From contig CM066327.1 of assembly GCA_033807775.1 (NCBI GenBank), forward strand, positions 76,018,795 through 76,082,794: a DNA stretch of 64,000 nucleotides. The letters are read 5' to 3'. Shown here in pieces: positions 1 through 12,077 of the stretch; the stretch's first letter is position 1; the number at the start of each line of letters is the position of its first letter. The notes below the pieces were generated by a model. It was not told the origin of the DNA and ran no database searches. It was given only the letters and a program-made list of their open reading frames with translations. This DNA is from Saussurea involucrata (taxonomy: Eukaryota; Streptophyta; Magnoliopsida; Asterales; Asteraceae). Position numbers and translations under genes: made by a program.

Positions 1-2289
1 TAAAAGTGCTTGAATATGTCAAAGAGGATGGAGATAATGCCGCTACTCGTCTTCAAGCGAAAGGTATTTTGAAGTATTTCAAGACATTTGAATTTGTGGT
101 TTATATGCACTTAATGTTAACCATTTTCGGGTTACCAAATTCATTGTCTCAAGCTCTTCAAAAGAAAGATCAAGACATCTTGGAAGCAGTTTCATTGATA
201 CAAACAACCAAAGGACAATTGCAAATGTTAAGAGAAAATGGGTTTGATGAACTTGTGGCAAAATGCTCGTCTTTATGTGATAAACATAATATTGGCAAGT
301 TGGTTATGACGGAGGGTTATGTTAATCCAAAAAATCCAAGGAAAAGGATGAATATTACCAATTGTCATTATTATAATTATGAGATATTCAACATTGTTTT
401 GGATTTGCAAATTCGAGAGTTCGGTGATCGTTTTTTTGAGATAAGCACGGACTTGCTTCAAAATATGGGAGCTTTGAATCCGCGCAATTCATTTTCGGAG
501 TTTAACAAAGCAAGCCTATTGAAGTTGAGTGAGATGCATCCACATGATTTTGATGACAAGGAAAAGATTGTTCTTGAGCACAAACTTGACATCTACTATC
601 ACTCGGTTTCTAATGATGTCAGATTTGCCAACTTAAGTGGCATTGCCGATCTTGCTAGATTGATGGTGGAAACAAAGAAACATATTTATCATCCATTAGT
701 CTACAGATTATTGAAGCTAACACTGGTTTTACCCGTTGCAACTGCTACGGTTGAAAGATGTTTTTTGGCGATGAAGCATGTGAAATCAGATCTACGTAAT
801 CGAATTTCCGATGAATTCTTGAATGATGCTCTCATTTGTGCTATCGAAAAAGAAGCACATGATAAGGTTGTTATTGAAGACGTCATCGATCGTTTCCAAA
901 AGACGAAGACACGCCGAGAACAAATCTAGGAGTTGCCGCTCAATCCTATGAAAACAATCTTTTTGTAATTATTTTTTGGTATATGATTATATATTGACCG
1001 TCTCCAAAAGACGACGACGCATTAGGCACAAACAATATTTTTTGTAATTATTTTTGGGAATATTTTATATTATATTAATTATAGTGTGCCATCGTTTGAA
1101 AAATTTTCTGGGTCACCTATGCTTGATTGCCTTATTCAAGCATACTATAGAAAAATAAGGCAATCAAGCATAGGCGGACCCAGAAAAATTTTCAAACGGT
1201 ATCACACTATAAATAATATAATATAAAATATTCCCAAAAATAATTACAAAAAATATTGTTTGTGCCTAATGCGTCGTCGTCTTTTGGAGACAGTCAATAT
1301 ATAATCATATACCAAAAAATAATTACAAAAAGATTGTTTTCATAGGATTGAGCGGCAACTCCTAGATTTGTTCTCGGCGTGTCTTCATCTTTTGGAAACG
1401 ATCGATGACGTCTTCAATAACAACTTTATCATGTGCTTCTTTTTCGATAGCACAAATGATAGTACCATTCAAGAATTCATCGAAAATTCGATTACGTAGA
1501 TCTGATTTCACATGCTTCATCGCCGAAAAACATCTTTCAACCGTAGCAGTTGCAACGGGTAAAACCAGTGTTAGCTTCAATAATCGGTAGACTAAAGGAT
1601 GAAAAATATGTTTCTTTGTTTCCACCATCTGTCTAGCAAGATCGCCAATGCCACTTAAGTTGGCAAATCTGACATCATTAGAAACCGAGTGATAGTAGAT
1701 GTCAAGTTCGTGCTCAAGAACAATCCTTTCCTTGTCATCAAAATCACGTGATACATCTCACTCAACTTCAATAGGCTTGCTTTGTTAAAATCCGAAAATG
1801 AATTGCGCGGATTCAAAGCTCCCATATTTTGAAGCAAGTTCGTGCTTATCTCACAAAAACGATCACCGAACTCTCGAATTTGCAAATCCAAAACAGTGTT
1901 GAATATTTCATGATTATAATAATGACAATTGGTAATATTCATCCTTTTCCTTGGATTTTTTGGATTAACATAACCCTCCGTCATAACCAACTTGCCAATA
2001 TTATGTTTATCACATAAAGACGAGCATTTTGCCACAAGTTCATCAAACCCATTTTCTTTTAACATTTGCAATTGTCCTTTGGTTGTTTGTATCAATGAAA
2101 CCGCTTCCAAGATGTCTTGATCTTTCTTTTGAAGAGCTTGAGACAATGAATTTGTTAACCCGGAAATAGTTAACATTAAGTGCATATAAACCACAAATTC
2201 AAATGTCTTGAAATACTTCAAAATACCTTTCGCTTGAAGCCGAGTAGCGGCATTATCTCCATCCTCTTTGACATATTCAAGCACTTTTA
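1..2289. repeat. 2.3-kb palindrome: inverted duplication of a hAT 3' half
   Basis: Bases 1-1136 are repeated in reverse complement at 1154-2289 with a 17-nt loop (1137-1153). At the centre, CTTGATTGCCTTATT faces AATAAGGCAATCAAG; at the outer edge TAAAAGTGC at 1-9 faces GCACTTTTA at 2281-2289. The equal offset over 1.1 kb means almost no net indel difference. The right arm continues as hAT sequence past 2289, so the full palindrome is probably longer than the window shows. Arms differ by scattered substitutions and small indels, so this is not a trivially duplicated read. Confidence 0.93.
3..929 (+). pseudogene. hAT transposase, C-terminal part (left palindrome arm)
   Basis: The frame is open at the left edge of the window and ends with TAG at 927-929. 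It is the C-terminal half of a plant hAT transposase of the zinc finger MYM-type 1-like group. The hAT dimerisation region is near the end: LPVATATVERCFLAMKHVKS, then LRNRISDEFLNDALICAIEK. The N-terminal zinc finger and most of the catalytic core lie outside the window or are lost, so this fragment alone cannot be a transposase. It has no stop over 309 codons and is the better preserved of the two copies. The 3' flank, 930-1136, runs into the centre of a large inverted duplication. The family assignment is secure; activity is unlikely. Confidence 0.85.
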
Positions 2290-2696
2290 CAGCCTCCGGA
2301 AACAAACCAATCAAGCTCATAATTGTTCTATGATGAGAATTCCACCGTGTATCTCCGGCTCGTACAAGCGAAATCTCTTGGTTTAACCCCTTGCCGGTAA
2401 CAATCTCTTCGTTTCCAACTTCTTCTTGAATTCTACCTTTGTGACTTTCTCGTATCATATCTTTTCATTTGCAAGAAGAGTTTACCACGGTCACCAACAA
2501 GGCTAACAATTCAAAGAAGTCCTTAACACCCTCGTGTTTTTTTGCAACCGCCACAACTACTAACTGAAGTTGATGAGCAAAACAATGTATATAAAATGCG
2601 GATTCATTTTCACTCAAGATCAAACTTTTCAACCTGTTAAATTTGCCACTCATATTGCTAGCACCATCATAACCATGTCCTCTTACATATTTCATA
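1362..2696 (-). pseudogene. hAT transposase, middle and C-terminal part (right arm)
   Basis: Three minus-strand frames together cover the region homologous to 3-929 plus an upstream part. 2465-2695 encodes YVRGHGYDGASNMSGKFNRL and CFAHQLQLVVVAVAKKH, typical of the hAT catalytic core in the MYM-type 1-like group. 1655-2458 carries ARAGDTRW-like residues (LVRAGDTRWNSHHRT). 1362-1628 carries the dimerisation region with ATVERCFSAMKHVKS. Lesions: a TGA at about 2460 between SCK and KDMIRES, and a frameshift near 1750 where the left arm reads EMHPHDF and this arm reads EMYHVIL. It pairs with 19551-20033 as one broken gene. Confidence 0.85.
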
Positions 2697-2729
2697 AATA
2701 TAGTAGATAAAGTAGATAAATATAGTTAA

Positions 2730-2980
2730 TCTATACATATAATAAATGAGTAACTAGCATGCCACGTGTCGTCTTCTGGTGAACCGACTTCATTGTTTTC
2801 CCGCCTAAATATGTATCTGGACGCATTTACATTATATGTTCAATTATCACACTCACATTCACTCCTCCTTAAATCTCTCATTAATTCAATTTTTAATATT
2901 TATACCTTACATTTACTACCCTTATAATTACCTATGTAGTTTACTTTTAATCTCTTACTTTTTTATTTTTCATTTTAGAC
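2730..2980 (+). other. Helitron 5' segment
   Basis: Noncoding AT-rich Helitron sequence up to the Copia insertion site. The last five bases (2976-2980, TAGAC) are the left copy of the Copia target duplication. From about 2880 it resembles the arms of the foldback element at 23.5-25.5 kb. Confidence 0.75.
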
Positions 2981-3832
2981 TGTTAGCTTCAATCTTCCTA
3001 ATCATAGAAGTATTTAGAAGTAGTGAAAAATAGGCTAAGTGAAGAAAGCCTCTTACAGAGGCTCTGCCGAACTTACCGAGAGATCAAGGTCAAGAAGCTA
3101 CAGAAGCTAAAGAGGCGCCCTACAGAAGCTCTGTCATACGCGCAAAGAAGACCAAAGACTCGGAATCCGGTGAAGACTGCTCTTCTAAGGACCAAACCGC
3201 AGAACCTCTGTGGCACTTCCCAGAGCCTCTGCGGTCTTCAACAAAGACTTAAAAGATATTTATAATATCTTGCTACTGTTACAGGATCTGTTCATCAACT
3301 TGCATGGTAGCATGCCCTGTCCAACTGCAACGTGTCAAACTCTGGTTGGATTCAATAGGGCTTACTACATAATAGACGTCTGTTGCATTAAATGCAATAC
3401 AGCACGTCCAACTGTTCATGCCATCCGTCCAACTATTCATACCGTCCTTTGTGAATCGTAGCATATGCTTTATGGTCCCCTTAGATTAGTATATAAGGAA
3501 GACTCATGTTGAGTTCTTCCTATCCATCGATCGATCAATCGAACAATCGAAACAAGAATTCAAGAGAGAAAAAATATCACAAGAACACATAGCTTTAAAC
3601 ACTTTGAGAGTCATATCTGTTTTAAAAGCTTTGCTTACTCACTGTTCTTGAATCTGTTCTTAATATATATATTCAGTAAACTTTGAGATATTATTTCCTG
3701 TTCACTGTTTATTTATATTATGTTCTAAATCTATCAATCATATCTGTTAGTTATTCAAATACGCTTCCGCATCAAACATAAATTCGAACTAATAGATTTG
3801 ACAATCTTGTATAAGCAAAACGGGAACCAACA
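2981..3832 (+). repeat. Copia-1 5' LTR
   Basis: Begins TGTTAGCTTC and ends GGGAACCAACA; matches 17319-18170 over its full length. It holds a TATA-like TATATAAGG at 3490-3498 as the likely core promoter. Between 3056 and 3231 there are four near-palindromic 11-mers of the form CAGARSYTCTG (3056, 3123, 3200, 3221). A short open frame in the LTR is not thought to be a gene. Confidence 0.96.
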
Positions 3833-3834
3833 AT

Positions 3835-3846
3835 TGGTATCAGAGC
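3835..3846 (+). other. Copia-1 primer binding site (tRNA-iMet type)
   Basis: TGGTATCAGAGC begins two bases after the LTR end. It is the standard plant Copia primer site complementary to the 3' end of initiator methionine tRNA. The leader from here to the gag start (3847-4038) is noncoding. Confidence 0.95.
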
Positions 3847-4038
3847 AAAGCTTGATTATCAATATCAAGTGATCCTCGTTTTTACAAGATTAGTGATAGA
3901 AATCATTTTTTTCCTATTCCTCATCTCTAGGTTAAAACTCCATTAAAGTGTACTCTGGGAACTGTTCAAACCCAGAAAACTTTCCAGATCTTCAGACTCG
4001 TACTCTTTAAATCATACTATCTTTTCAGAACCTTAAAA

Positions 4039-5076
4039 ATGACAAATACAAATAACTTCTTTACTGCTGGTTCACTCACCAAGCCTCCTACTCTCCTACG
4101 AGATGAGTATCCTCAATGGAAGATAAGAATGGTTCATTTCTTTGAGGGTACTGAAAAAAATCTAGTACAATATCTTTACAACCTTCCTCATGTTCCCATG
4201 ATAGCAGTACCACGAGTACCAGCTACTGCTGAATCTCCAGAAATCCCTGAACATCAAAAACCAAAACCAAAAGAAGAATGGTCAAATGAAGATAAGGCAG
4301 AAGATGAAGTTGCACAGAAAACAAAAAGAATCCTTATAATGGCTATCCCCAACGAGCTTTTTCAATCCTTAGATGCTTGCGAAACTGCGCACGATCTTTG
4401 GAAAGAATTAGAAAGACAGTTGGAAGGGGGTGCTAAAACACAGAAGAACCGAAGGGCACAGTACATAAATGAATATCATGCATTCAGAGCCTCTGCAACA
4501 GAATCTCTGCAAACAACGTACGATAGGTTCAACTCTCTCATAAACAAATGTAGAAAGTCTGGCATTCACAGAACCTCGGAAGAAAATAACGTCATGTTTC
4601 TAAAGAGTCTGAATGATGAGTGGCTTCAACTGTCTATGTTTTTACAAACAAACCAAGATCTAGACTCATGGACACTCTCTGATCTCTATGGAACACTAGC
4701 TGCACAAGAGCCTCAAATAGCACAGGCTAAAACAATAGCCATTGCACCATACGCATTGGTTAGTAAATCAACAGAGGCTACAGAGAGACCAAGAAATGAG
4801 AGAGCAACAGAGGAGAAGAAGAATGAGAAGAAGAAGATAGTGATGGTTGGTAGCGAAGAAGACGAGCTGATAGAGGAAGAAATAACTCTTGCGTCATTAG
4901 CTAAATCATTGGCTCTATTGACAAGAGAGTTCAGAGGTAACCAAAGAAATTTTGGAAATGACAGATATAGCAGAGACAACCAGAGAGATAGAAGAGAGGA
5001 TGAAAGAAGAGAAGAATCAAGTGACCGACAAAGGTCAGACTACAAAAGTGACCGACAGAAACTACAGAGGAAATGA
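4039..5076 (+). pseudogene. gag: Copia-1 gag, N-terminal part
   Basis: 345 codons encoding the SIRE-type Gag capsid region (UBN2/DUF4219-like). It starts MTNTNNFFTAGSLTKPP, has the DEYPQWKIRMVHFFEGTEKN segment typical of the family's start, and a capsid core with AHDLWKELERQLEGG and TTYDRFNSLINKC. The C-terminal third is charged (Lys/Glu/Arg-rich). The zinc knuckles expected next are in another frame (see 4952-7210), so a frameshift in about 4950-5076 separates capsid from nucleocapsid. Start chosen as the first ATG after the leader, in good family agreement. Confidence 0.9.
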
Positions 5077-7210
5077 CCGACAGAGGTCAGATGACAAGGT
5101 AGGCCACACACAAGAATGCTACAAATGTGGTAAGCCTGGTCATTATGCAAACGAATGCCGAACAGAGAAAGGTGGAGACCAACAGAAGTCCGACGATCGA
5201 ACTGGAAACACCTCCCAAGGTTGCTTCAACTGCGGCAAGCCAGGCCATTTCGCAAAAGATTGCAGAAGTAGACAAAATCGCCCACAGAAGGACTCAGCTT
5301 TTTACAAAAAGAAGGCTGAATATTATGCACAAAAATCCCTAATGGCGAACAAAGGGCATTCTGAAGCAAATAAGGAGGACTTCGAGTCAGACTCTACCTC
5401 TGATGATGAATTCACCACCAATGCCCTGTTCTGTGGCATGGCAGAAGTCGACTCGGGCACTAACAATGAGGTATCCATTTCAAACTCTACCTCTTGTATT
5501 AAATATGTAGAAAATGATTCAGTTAGACTTAACATTGAACTGATTGAACTCAAAGAGATAAATGAAAGTATTCAGAAAAGACTCACCTTTAATGAGAGAG
5601 AAGTAAGGCTTCTCACTCAAGAAAAAGCCAAAATTTTTGAAGAAAAGGAAAGAGTAGAAAAATATTGGAGCAAAAATGTAGATCCTTTAAAAAGGCAAAT
5701 TTCTGAATTAACCTCTGCTTTAAAAGTCAAAACTAAAGAGCTTTCAGTTTCTAGGAGTGAAACAACTGACATAAGAGCTCTCAAAGAATACTTTCAAAAA
5801 GAGAGAGAGGTACTTTGGCAAGATCTACTCAGAAGAGAGGTTTTACTTAAAAACTATAAAGATGCACATAAGGTGTATGAGAAAGTAAACTCACAAATAG
5901 GAAGACGAGGTATAGGGTACGATGATATTACTCTAGGTGTTGAAGGCAAAAGACTTAAACCTCTGTCTTCTCTGTTTGTGGTAGGAAAAACAAATAAACC
6001 AATTTTTCCAAGCTTACTCTCTGTAAGTAAAAGGGTTAAAATCTCTAAAGAACCTCACTTGAGGAAACATACGAAGATGATCAATGTGTGGTTTGAAAAC
6101 ACAGATTCATCATCTTCAACCTCTGTCAATAGAGGAATCAAACCAAAGAAATATCTGAAAACACAAGATCAGATTGGTATCTTTAAGTTTGGTAAACCAG
6201 AGACTCAAACACAGGTCGCTTTTGTCTGTATGATAGATGTCAAAAAGAAATTATCTGCAAAAGCTCCTGAGTTTAAACCCATCTTTTCAGAAGAAAATCT
6301 TAAAAGATCAATTGAAAAAGAAATTTTGGAAGCTTTGAAATCAAATGTTTTAGAAAATCTCTGTACATCTTCTATAGATCAAATTCTCGCTGAAGATATC
6401 TCATCTGAAACCTCTGCCATCTATGAAAGTTTTTCTACAGAGGAAGAAAACTCGTACGATACATGCTCAGAAAATCCAGCCTCTGTCGAAAGAAATGACT
6501 CAACCTCTGTATATGAGGACGATTCATCCTCTGACGACTCAGAGACTGATTCTAAATCAGGGATAATTCACTGTGACACAGAGGATGTTAAATTCTCCTC
6601 TGAGGTTCTTAACAGAACAATTTCTCCAAAAGAGAAAATCACAGAGATACCTATCTGTCCAGATTTTCTAAAAATGTGTATACAAGTCAAAACCTCTACA
6701 GAGCTTGATAATTTGAAAAAGGCCTCTGAAAATCCTAAAAGCTCAAAATTGTCAAAACCTTTAAGGCCTGAAGCTAACAAATATCTTTCCTCTGTGACAG
6801 TGAAGATAGACGTTCACCACAGAAGAGACTCACAGAAGGCAGGACCTAAACAAGATTTTTGCAAAAAACATTCTAGTATTCATAGATCTTCTTGTAATAG
6901 GAAATCTAATGTTAAGAACGAATGTAATGCCTCTGTGACTCAGTTAAATGAATTCAATGAAAAGTTCAAACAAATCACGTCTCATATTAAATACTGTCAT
7001 TGTTTTGATCTTATGTTCAGATTGAAAAATCACGTCTCAAGTCCAGATTGCTTACTCTCCACTAAAATTCAAACTCCAAAGTCAAAACCTAGAGAGATAC
7101 AATCTGATCTTTCTACAAAAGATAAAATGTATTTCAAGAATGCTAAGGCAAACTTGAAAAATTCTAACAATATTGGACCCATATGGACATGGGTACCTAA
7201 GTCTCTGTGA
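4952..7210 (+). pseudogene. gag: Copia-1 gag C-terminal part: two zinc knuckles plus long spacer
   Basis: Different frame from 4039-5076 and overlapping its end. It contains two CCHC knuckles, CYKCGKPGHYANEC (about 5119-5160) and CFNCGKPGHFAKDC (about 5222-5263), which bind element RNA in Gag. A long Ser/Lys/Glu-rich spacer follows, with coiled-coil-like stretches (KRLTFNEREVRLLTQEKAKI and beyond). This spacer is long compared with smaller Copia elements, as in SIRE-type elements. It ends with TGA at 7208-7210 after WTWVPKSL, just before protease in another frame. Real coding in this frame probably begins near the frameshift at about 5040. Confidence 0.85.
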
Positions 7211-8841
7211 TTGTCTTACAGAAGCGGTATGTGCCAATTTGGTATCTTGACTCCGGATGCTCAAGGCACATGACTGGCGACAGAAGTTTACTATCCACGT
7301 ACAAAGAAACACACGATGGTGGATCTGTAACTTTTGGAGACAACAAGAAGGGACACATCAAAGGCTATGGAGTCATCCAGAAGGAAAACGTCTCTGTATA
7401 CAAAGTTGCATATGTGAATGGCCTTAAACACAACCTACTCAGTGTAAGTCAACTCTGTGATACAGGATTTGATGTCTTGTTCAAAAGGACTTTCTGCTCT
7501 CTGCAAAGTGAAGACACAGGAATGGAACTTCTGCGAGCCAAAAGAAAAGGTGATCTGTATCTAATGAACTTTTGTTCAACAACCAAGGACAAAGTTTGCC
7601 TTGTAGCTTGCGAAAGTAAAGAAGACTGGTTATGGCATAACAGGTTCTGTCACTTGAACTTTCACACCTTGGATAAATTGGTCAAACTTGATCTAGTTAA
7701 AGGTTTGCCTAATGTTAAATTTAATAAGGATCACTTGTGTTCTGCCTGTGAGATGGGAAAACTCAGAAGAGCTTCCCACAGAGGCAAAACAGATGTGTCG
7801 TGCACTAGGCCTCTGTACATGCTTCATGTCGACCTCTGCGGTCCTATTGCCATACAGAGCCTAGGTGGCAAGAAATATATACTTGTCTTAATTGATGAGT
7901 ATTCGCGCTTCACATGGGTTGAATTTGTTCGAAAGAAATCGGATGTTCCAATCATCTTAATTAATCTAATGAAAAGAATCCAAGTTCTTTATGAATGCAG
8001 AATACAGAAGTTAAGAAGTGACAATGGCACAGAATTTAAAAACTCTGTCATTGAAGCCTATCTTTCTACAGAAGGAATATCACAGAACTTCTCTGCCGCA
8101 CGCACTCCACAGCGGAATGGCGTAGTCAAAAGGAAGAATCGAACGCTCGTGGAGGCCGCAAGAACTATGCTATCAGCATACGGATTACCGATGAACTTTT
8201 GGGCAGAAGCAATTTCTACCGCTTGTTACACACAGAATCGGTCAACCATTGTGAAAAGACACATCAAGACTCCTTACGAACTGATCAACAAAAGGCGGCC
8301 AAACATCAAGTTTTTCCATGTGTTTGGATGTAAATGCTTTGTTTTAAACGACAGAGATTCAAGAGGAAAGTTTGAAGTAAAAGCTGACGAAGGAAAATTC
8401 ATTGGATACTCTGCCACTTCCAAAGCCTACAGAGTATACCTTACAAGATCTCGCAAAGTCGTAGAAAGTATCAATGTTTCGTTTGATGATTCTTTCCAAA
8501 TGACTTCTGAGCAAATCCGTTCAGAACTCGAACTTAAAAGAGAAACCTCTGGCATCTCGCAAACGAAAGAAGACTTGAATCTTCTATTTTTAGAGATGTT
8601 CCACGATGACATTGATCCTTCTGTTGGAACCATCAGAGTTTCTGAAGAACCATCCTCTGTTGGACAAAATCCTACATGTATGACTCTAACTGGTCCAAAT
8701 AATGCTTCATCTTCTTCTATAAATACTACAGATGCAAATGCCGAAGAAGAAAATGCAGAAGATGAAACATCAAGAAAACGACCACAGAAGCTGTTGAAAA
8801 ACAAACTCCACAATCCACAGAAGAACCAATTACAGAGGTAA
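7207..8841 (+). pseudogene. pol: Copia-1 pol part 1: protease and integrase
   Basis: It begins without a convincing ATG because it is the continuation of the polyprotein. Protease: IWYLDSGCSRHMTG with the D-S-G active-site triad (about 7231-7270). Pre-integrase zinc motif: HNRFCHLNFH...CSACEMGK (about 7636-7760). Integrase core: LHVDLCGP (first Asp) and LRSDNGTEFKN (second Asp). The third acidic residue is lost: the motif reads NGVVKRKNRTL, Lys (AAA, 8128-8130) where Copia integrases have Glu. A Ser/Glu-rich tail leads to TAA at 8839-8841. The linker at 8842-9134 is broken by stops before RT resumes in another frame. Confidence 0.93.
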
Positions 8842-9134
8842 TTGAGGACCAAGACTATACGTCCTCAGAGGAACAAACTCCACCACCACTCATACCAATC
8901 ATTCCACAAATGGTAGAATCTTCTACCAAGGTAAGAAGAACGACATAGGCTATACAAGAAGAAGATCCACAAGAAGCTTTTGAAGAAAGGTTCGATGACA
9001 TTGATGACCATCTTCCTCGCACCACTTAGTGGACAAAAAGCCATCCTCCAAGCCAAATAATCGGAGAACCTTCTGACTCAGTAAAAACCAGGTCTGCCAC
9101 TGCTAATTTTTGTTTCTTTACAAATTTTATTAGT

Positions 9135-10667
9135 GTGATAGAACCAAAGAAGATTTCGGAAGCACTAGATGACCCAAACTGGGTAGACGCCATGCAAGAA
9201 GAACTTCTGCAGTTTGAGCGTAACAGAGTATGGACTTTAGTACCTCTGCCACGAGGGAAACAGGCCATTGGGACTAAGTGGGTCTACAGAAATAAGAAGG
9301 ATGAAGATGGAGTGGTCATCAGAAACAAAGCACGATTGGTGGCCAAGGGTTATAGACAAGAAGAAGGCATAGATTACGATGAGACTTTTTCTCCTGTCGC
9401 ACGGCTCGAAGCAATAAGAATATTCTTAGCCTTCGCAGCCCACAGAGGTTTTAAAGACTATCAGATGGACGTAAAATCAGCTTTTCTCAACGGTGAAATC
9501 CAAGAAGAGGTTTACGTAAATCAGCCACCAGGGTTTGAAAGCTCAAAGTTCCCAAGGCATGTATACTACTTTGAAAAGGCTCTGTACGGACTGAAACAGG
9601 CTCCAAGAGCATGGTACGAACGACTTTCTACCTTTCTTCTAGTAAATGGCTACGACAGAGGTACAACAGATACTACCTTATTCTATAAACGTAAAAACAG
9701 TGAAATAATGCTTGTACAAATCTATGTGGACGGCATAATTTTTGGGTCTTCTAACATAGAAGAGTGCAAAAGTTTTGAAAAACTCATGCAGAGTGAGTTT
9801 GAAATGAGTATGATGGGAGAACTAACATTCTTCCTCGGACTCCAAGTCAAACAAACATCAGAGGGAATTTTTATAAATCAGGCCAAATATGTCTCTGACA
9901 TTCTTTTCAAGTATAGCCTCTCTGATACCTCTGCAATGAAAACTCCAATGGCCACTGGAAATAAGTTATCCTTAGATCCAGATGGCATCTCTGTAGAATG
10001 CACTCTCTACAGAGGCATGATTGGATCTCTGTTATACTTAACCGCAAGCAGACCTGACATTATGCATGCCACATGTCTTTATGCACGTTATCAAGCTAAT
10101 CCAAAGAAATCACACTATGATGCTGTGAAAAGAATCTTTAGATATCTAAAGGGGACCAAAAATCTCGGTCTCTGGTATCCACAGAACTCTGGTTTTAGTC
10201 TTAAAGCTTATACAGATTCAGACTATGGAGGATGCATGCTCGACATAAAGAGTACCTCTGGGAGTTGTCAATTCCTAGGTGGTAAACTAGTCAGTTGGAC
10301 CTCCAAAAAGCAAAATTGTGTCTCAACATCCACTGCAGAAGCTGAATACGTTGCTGCTGCTAGCTGTTGTTCTCACGTTCTATGGATGAAGACTCAGCTA
10401 AAAGACTACGGCCACATCCTATTCAAAATACCTATCTTCTGTGATTCCAAGAGTGCCATTGCTATCTCTGCCAATCCTGTGCAACGCTCAAAAACCAAGC
10501 ATATCGATATAAGGTACCATTTCTTGAAACATCATGTTGAATACGGTACAATCGAGATGCATTTCGTGCCCACAGAATACCAACTCGCGGACTTATTCAC
10601 CAAAGCTTTAGACGAGAAAAGATTCAATTTCTTGGTGGGTAAGTTAGGAATGATCAATATGACGTAA
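9135..10667 (+). pseudogene. pol: Copia-1 pol part 2: reverse transcriptase and RNase H
   Basis: An RVT_2 reverse transcriptase followed by a Copia RNase H. RT motifs: WVYRNKKDEDGVVIRNKARL, YDETFSPVARLEAIR, QMDVKSAFLNG and ALYGLKQAPRAWYERL. The catalytic box reads LVQIYVDGIIFGS, where YVDD is expected; the second Asp is Gly (GGC at 9732-9734), which should abolish polymerase activity. RNase H begins near GLWYPQNSG with YTDSDYGG (Asp), TAEAEYVAAA (Glu) and FCDSKSAI (Asp), and ends near HFVPTEYQLADLFTKAL. Stop TAA at 10665-10667. Apart from the Gly, this is the best preserved part of the element. Confidence 0.95.
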
Positions 10668-11987
10668 AAATCCTCTGTAAGTATAGCTTTATCTTTTGTA
10701 AATATGTATATATTTCTAATTATTTTTGCTTTAATTAATTTATTTCTGTATGTAAGTTCTCAATCTTAAATAGTTCTTAAAATCACAGAGCTTCTGTAAG
10801 TCTACTCAGAACCTCTGACAACCCCTACAGAACCTCTAGAAAATATGACCTATGTTCTATGCAAAACTTATCATTCTTTGATCCAAGCATAGGTCAAGGG
10901 GGAGCAAAAGGAAAATTCCTGATCTACAGAGGTGATTAGATCAAAGGGGAGCAAAAAGGGATCCTGAAATGATCTACAGAGGTAAAACTTTCAAAGGAAA
11001 GCCAAAGAAGAATGTCAATGAATCTATATCGACAGAAGTCAGACATCACTGCCGAAAAAAGAAGAACCAAAAGGTATGTCTCTCGCACAAAAGGTTTTTG
11101 AAAACAGTTTTCTAGGACACAAATTGTCAAATATGTCCTAAATATACTATGGATAACATTTCAAAAATCAAAAGATCAAAAAGTTTCATAAAATTTGAGT
11201 TATGAGAAATTTAAGGTCATAGAGCTTCTGCTGAGCTCAACAGAAGCTCTGCCAGAAATATGCTCTGAGATCGCAACTTTAACCTCTATCGATCTTTTGG
11301 AATGTTATCTCGGAAACCAAACAGACTCACCATGACCTTCTCGAACAAAACTTTTTCCATAACAATTTTTTCGGACACCAACTTTCAAATATGTCCGAAA
11401 AATATCTCTTAAAAACAGATCAAAAATTGGATGATCAGAAAAGTTAATAGAATTTTCGTTATGAGATTTTTTCCCTCATAGAGCTTCTGCTGGCCCTCCC
11501 AGAGCTTCTGCAAGTTCCAACAGAGCCACAAAACCTCTGCGAGTAAAAACTCTTAACTAAAAATCCTATTTGATCCTCTCCAATGCCTTTACAAAACGTT
11601 TTGGTTAAAAAGGAACCGCACAGAAGTCATGATAACAATGAGATATATGAGAAAGGGATACACATCAAAGATTTTCAAAATCACAGAACTTCTGTAAACT
11701 ACAGAAGTTCTGTCAATCTGTTACTTGGTCATTTCTGTAGTAATAACGGTTACTTTTACTGAGAGTGAATTACATGTGGCTAAGAATAACCCCACGCGCC
11801 TAGCATTAATGGGCCGCGCACGACGTCCTGTCATCCTCTGACATGGCCTACGTGTCCCATTTTCATTGGGCGTACATGGAATGTTTTCTGTGAAAGTTGA
11901 ACCCGCCGTTCTAACTTGAGTTCGGATTCCAAATTTTAATCCATTACCATATATTTTACTCTTTCGAATTCTACCGTTTTACCCTCC
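10668..11987 (+). other. Copia-1 noncoding spacer between pol and the extra ORF
   Basis: About 1.3 kb without a credible ORF. It is dense in CAGAAG/CTTCTG and CAGAGG/CCTCTG words and holds several full CAGARSYTCTG-type palindromes (near 10786, 10807, 11241, 11502, 11685, 11701). Two related subrepeats, about 10990-11290 and 11330-11540, each have a stretch on the pattern ATATGTCC...TATGAGA followed by CATAGAGCTTCTGCTG. Confidence 0.7.
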
Positions 11988-12000
11988 TATAAAAACCAAG
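11820..12000 (+). promoter_or_regulatory. Putative internal Pol II promoter for the extra ORF
   Basis: TATAAAAA at 11988-11995 lies about 80 bp before the ATG at 12078. Upstream are an ACGTGTC element (about 11850) and an inverted CCAAT box (ATTGG, about 11866). The stretch from TATA to ATG is pyrimidine-rich like a plant 5' UTR, and the start context ACCAAATGGCT is close to the plant consensus. The arrangement suggests a separate transcript, but this is inference from motifs only. Confidence 0.5.
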
Positions 12001-12077
12001 CTTACCCTCTCATAAACTTTTTACAAACTCTCATTCTTCTCCGGCGAAACCTGCAAATTTCTTATTCTCAGTACCAA

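Noticed and set aside
3023..3265. 80-codon open frame in both Copia-1 LTRs
   Set aside because: It is identical because LTRs are duplicates; it overlaps the palindromic motif array and has no family resemblance.
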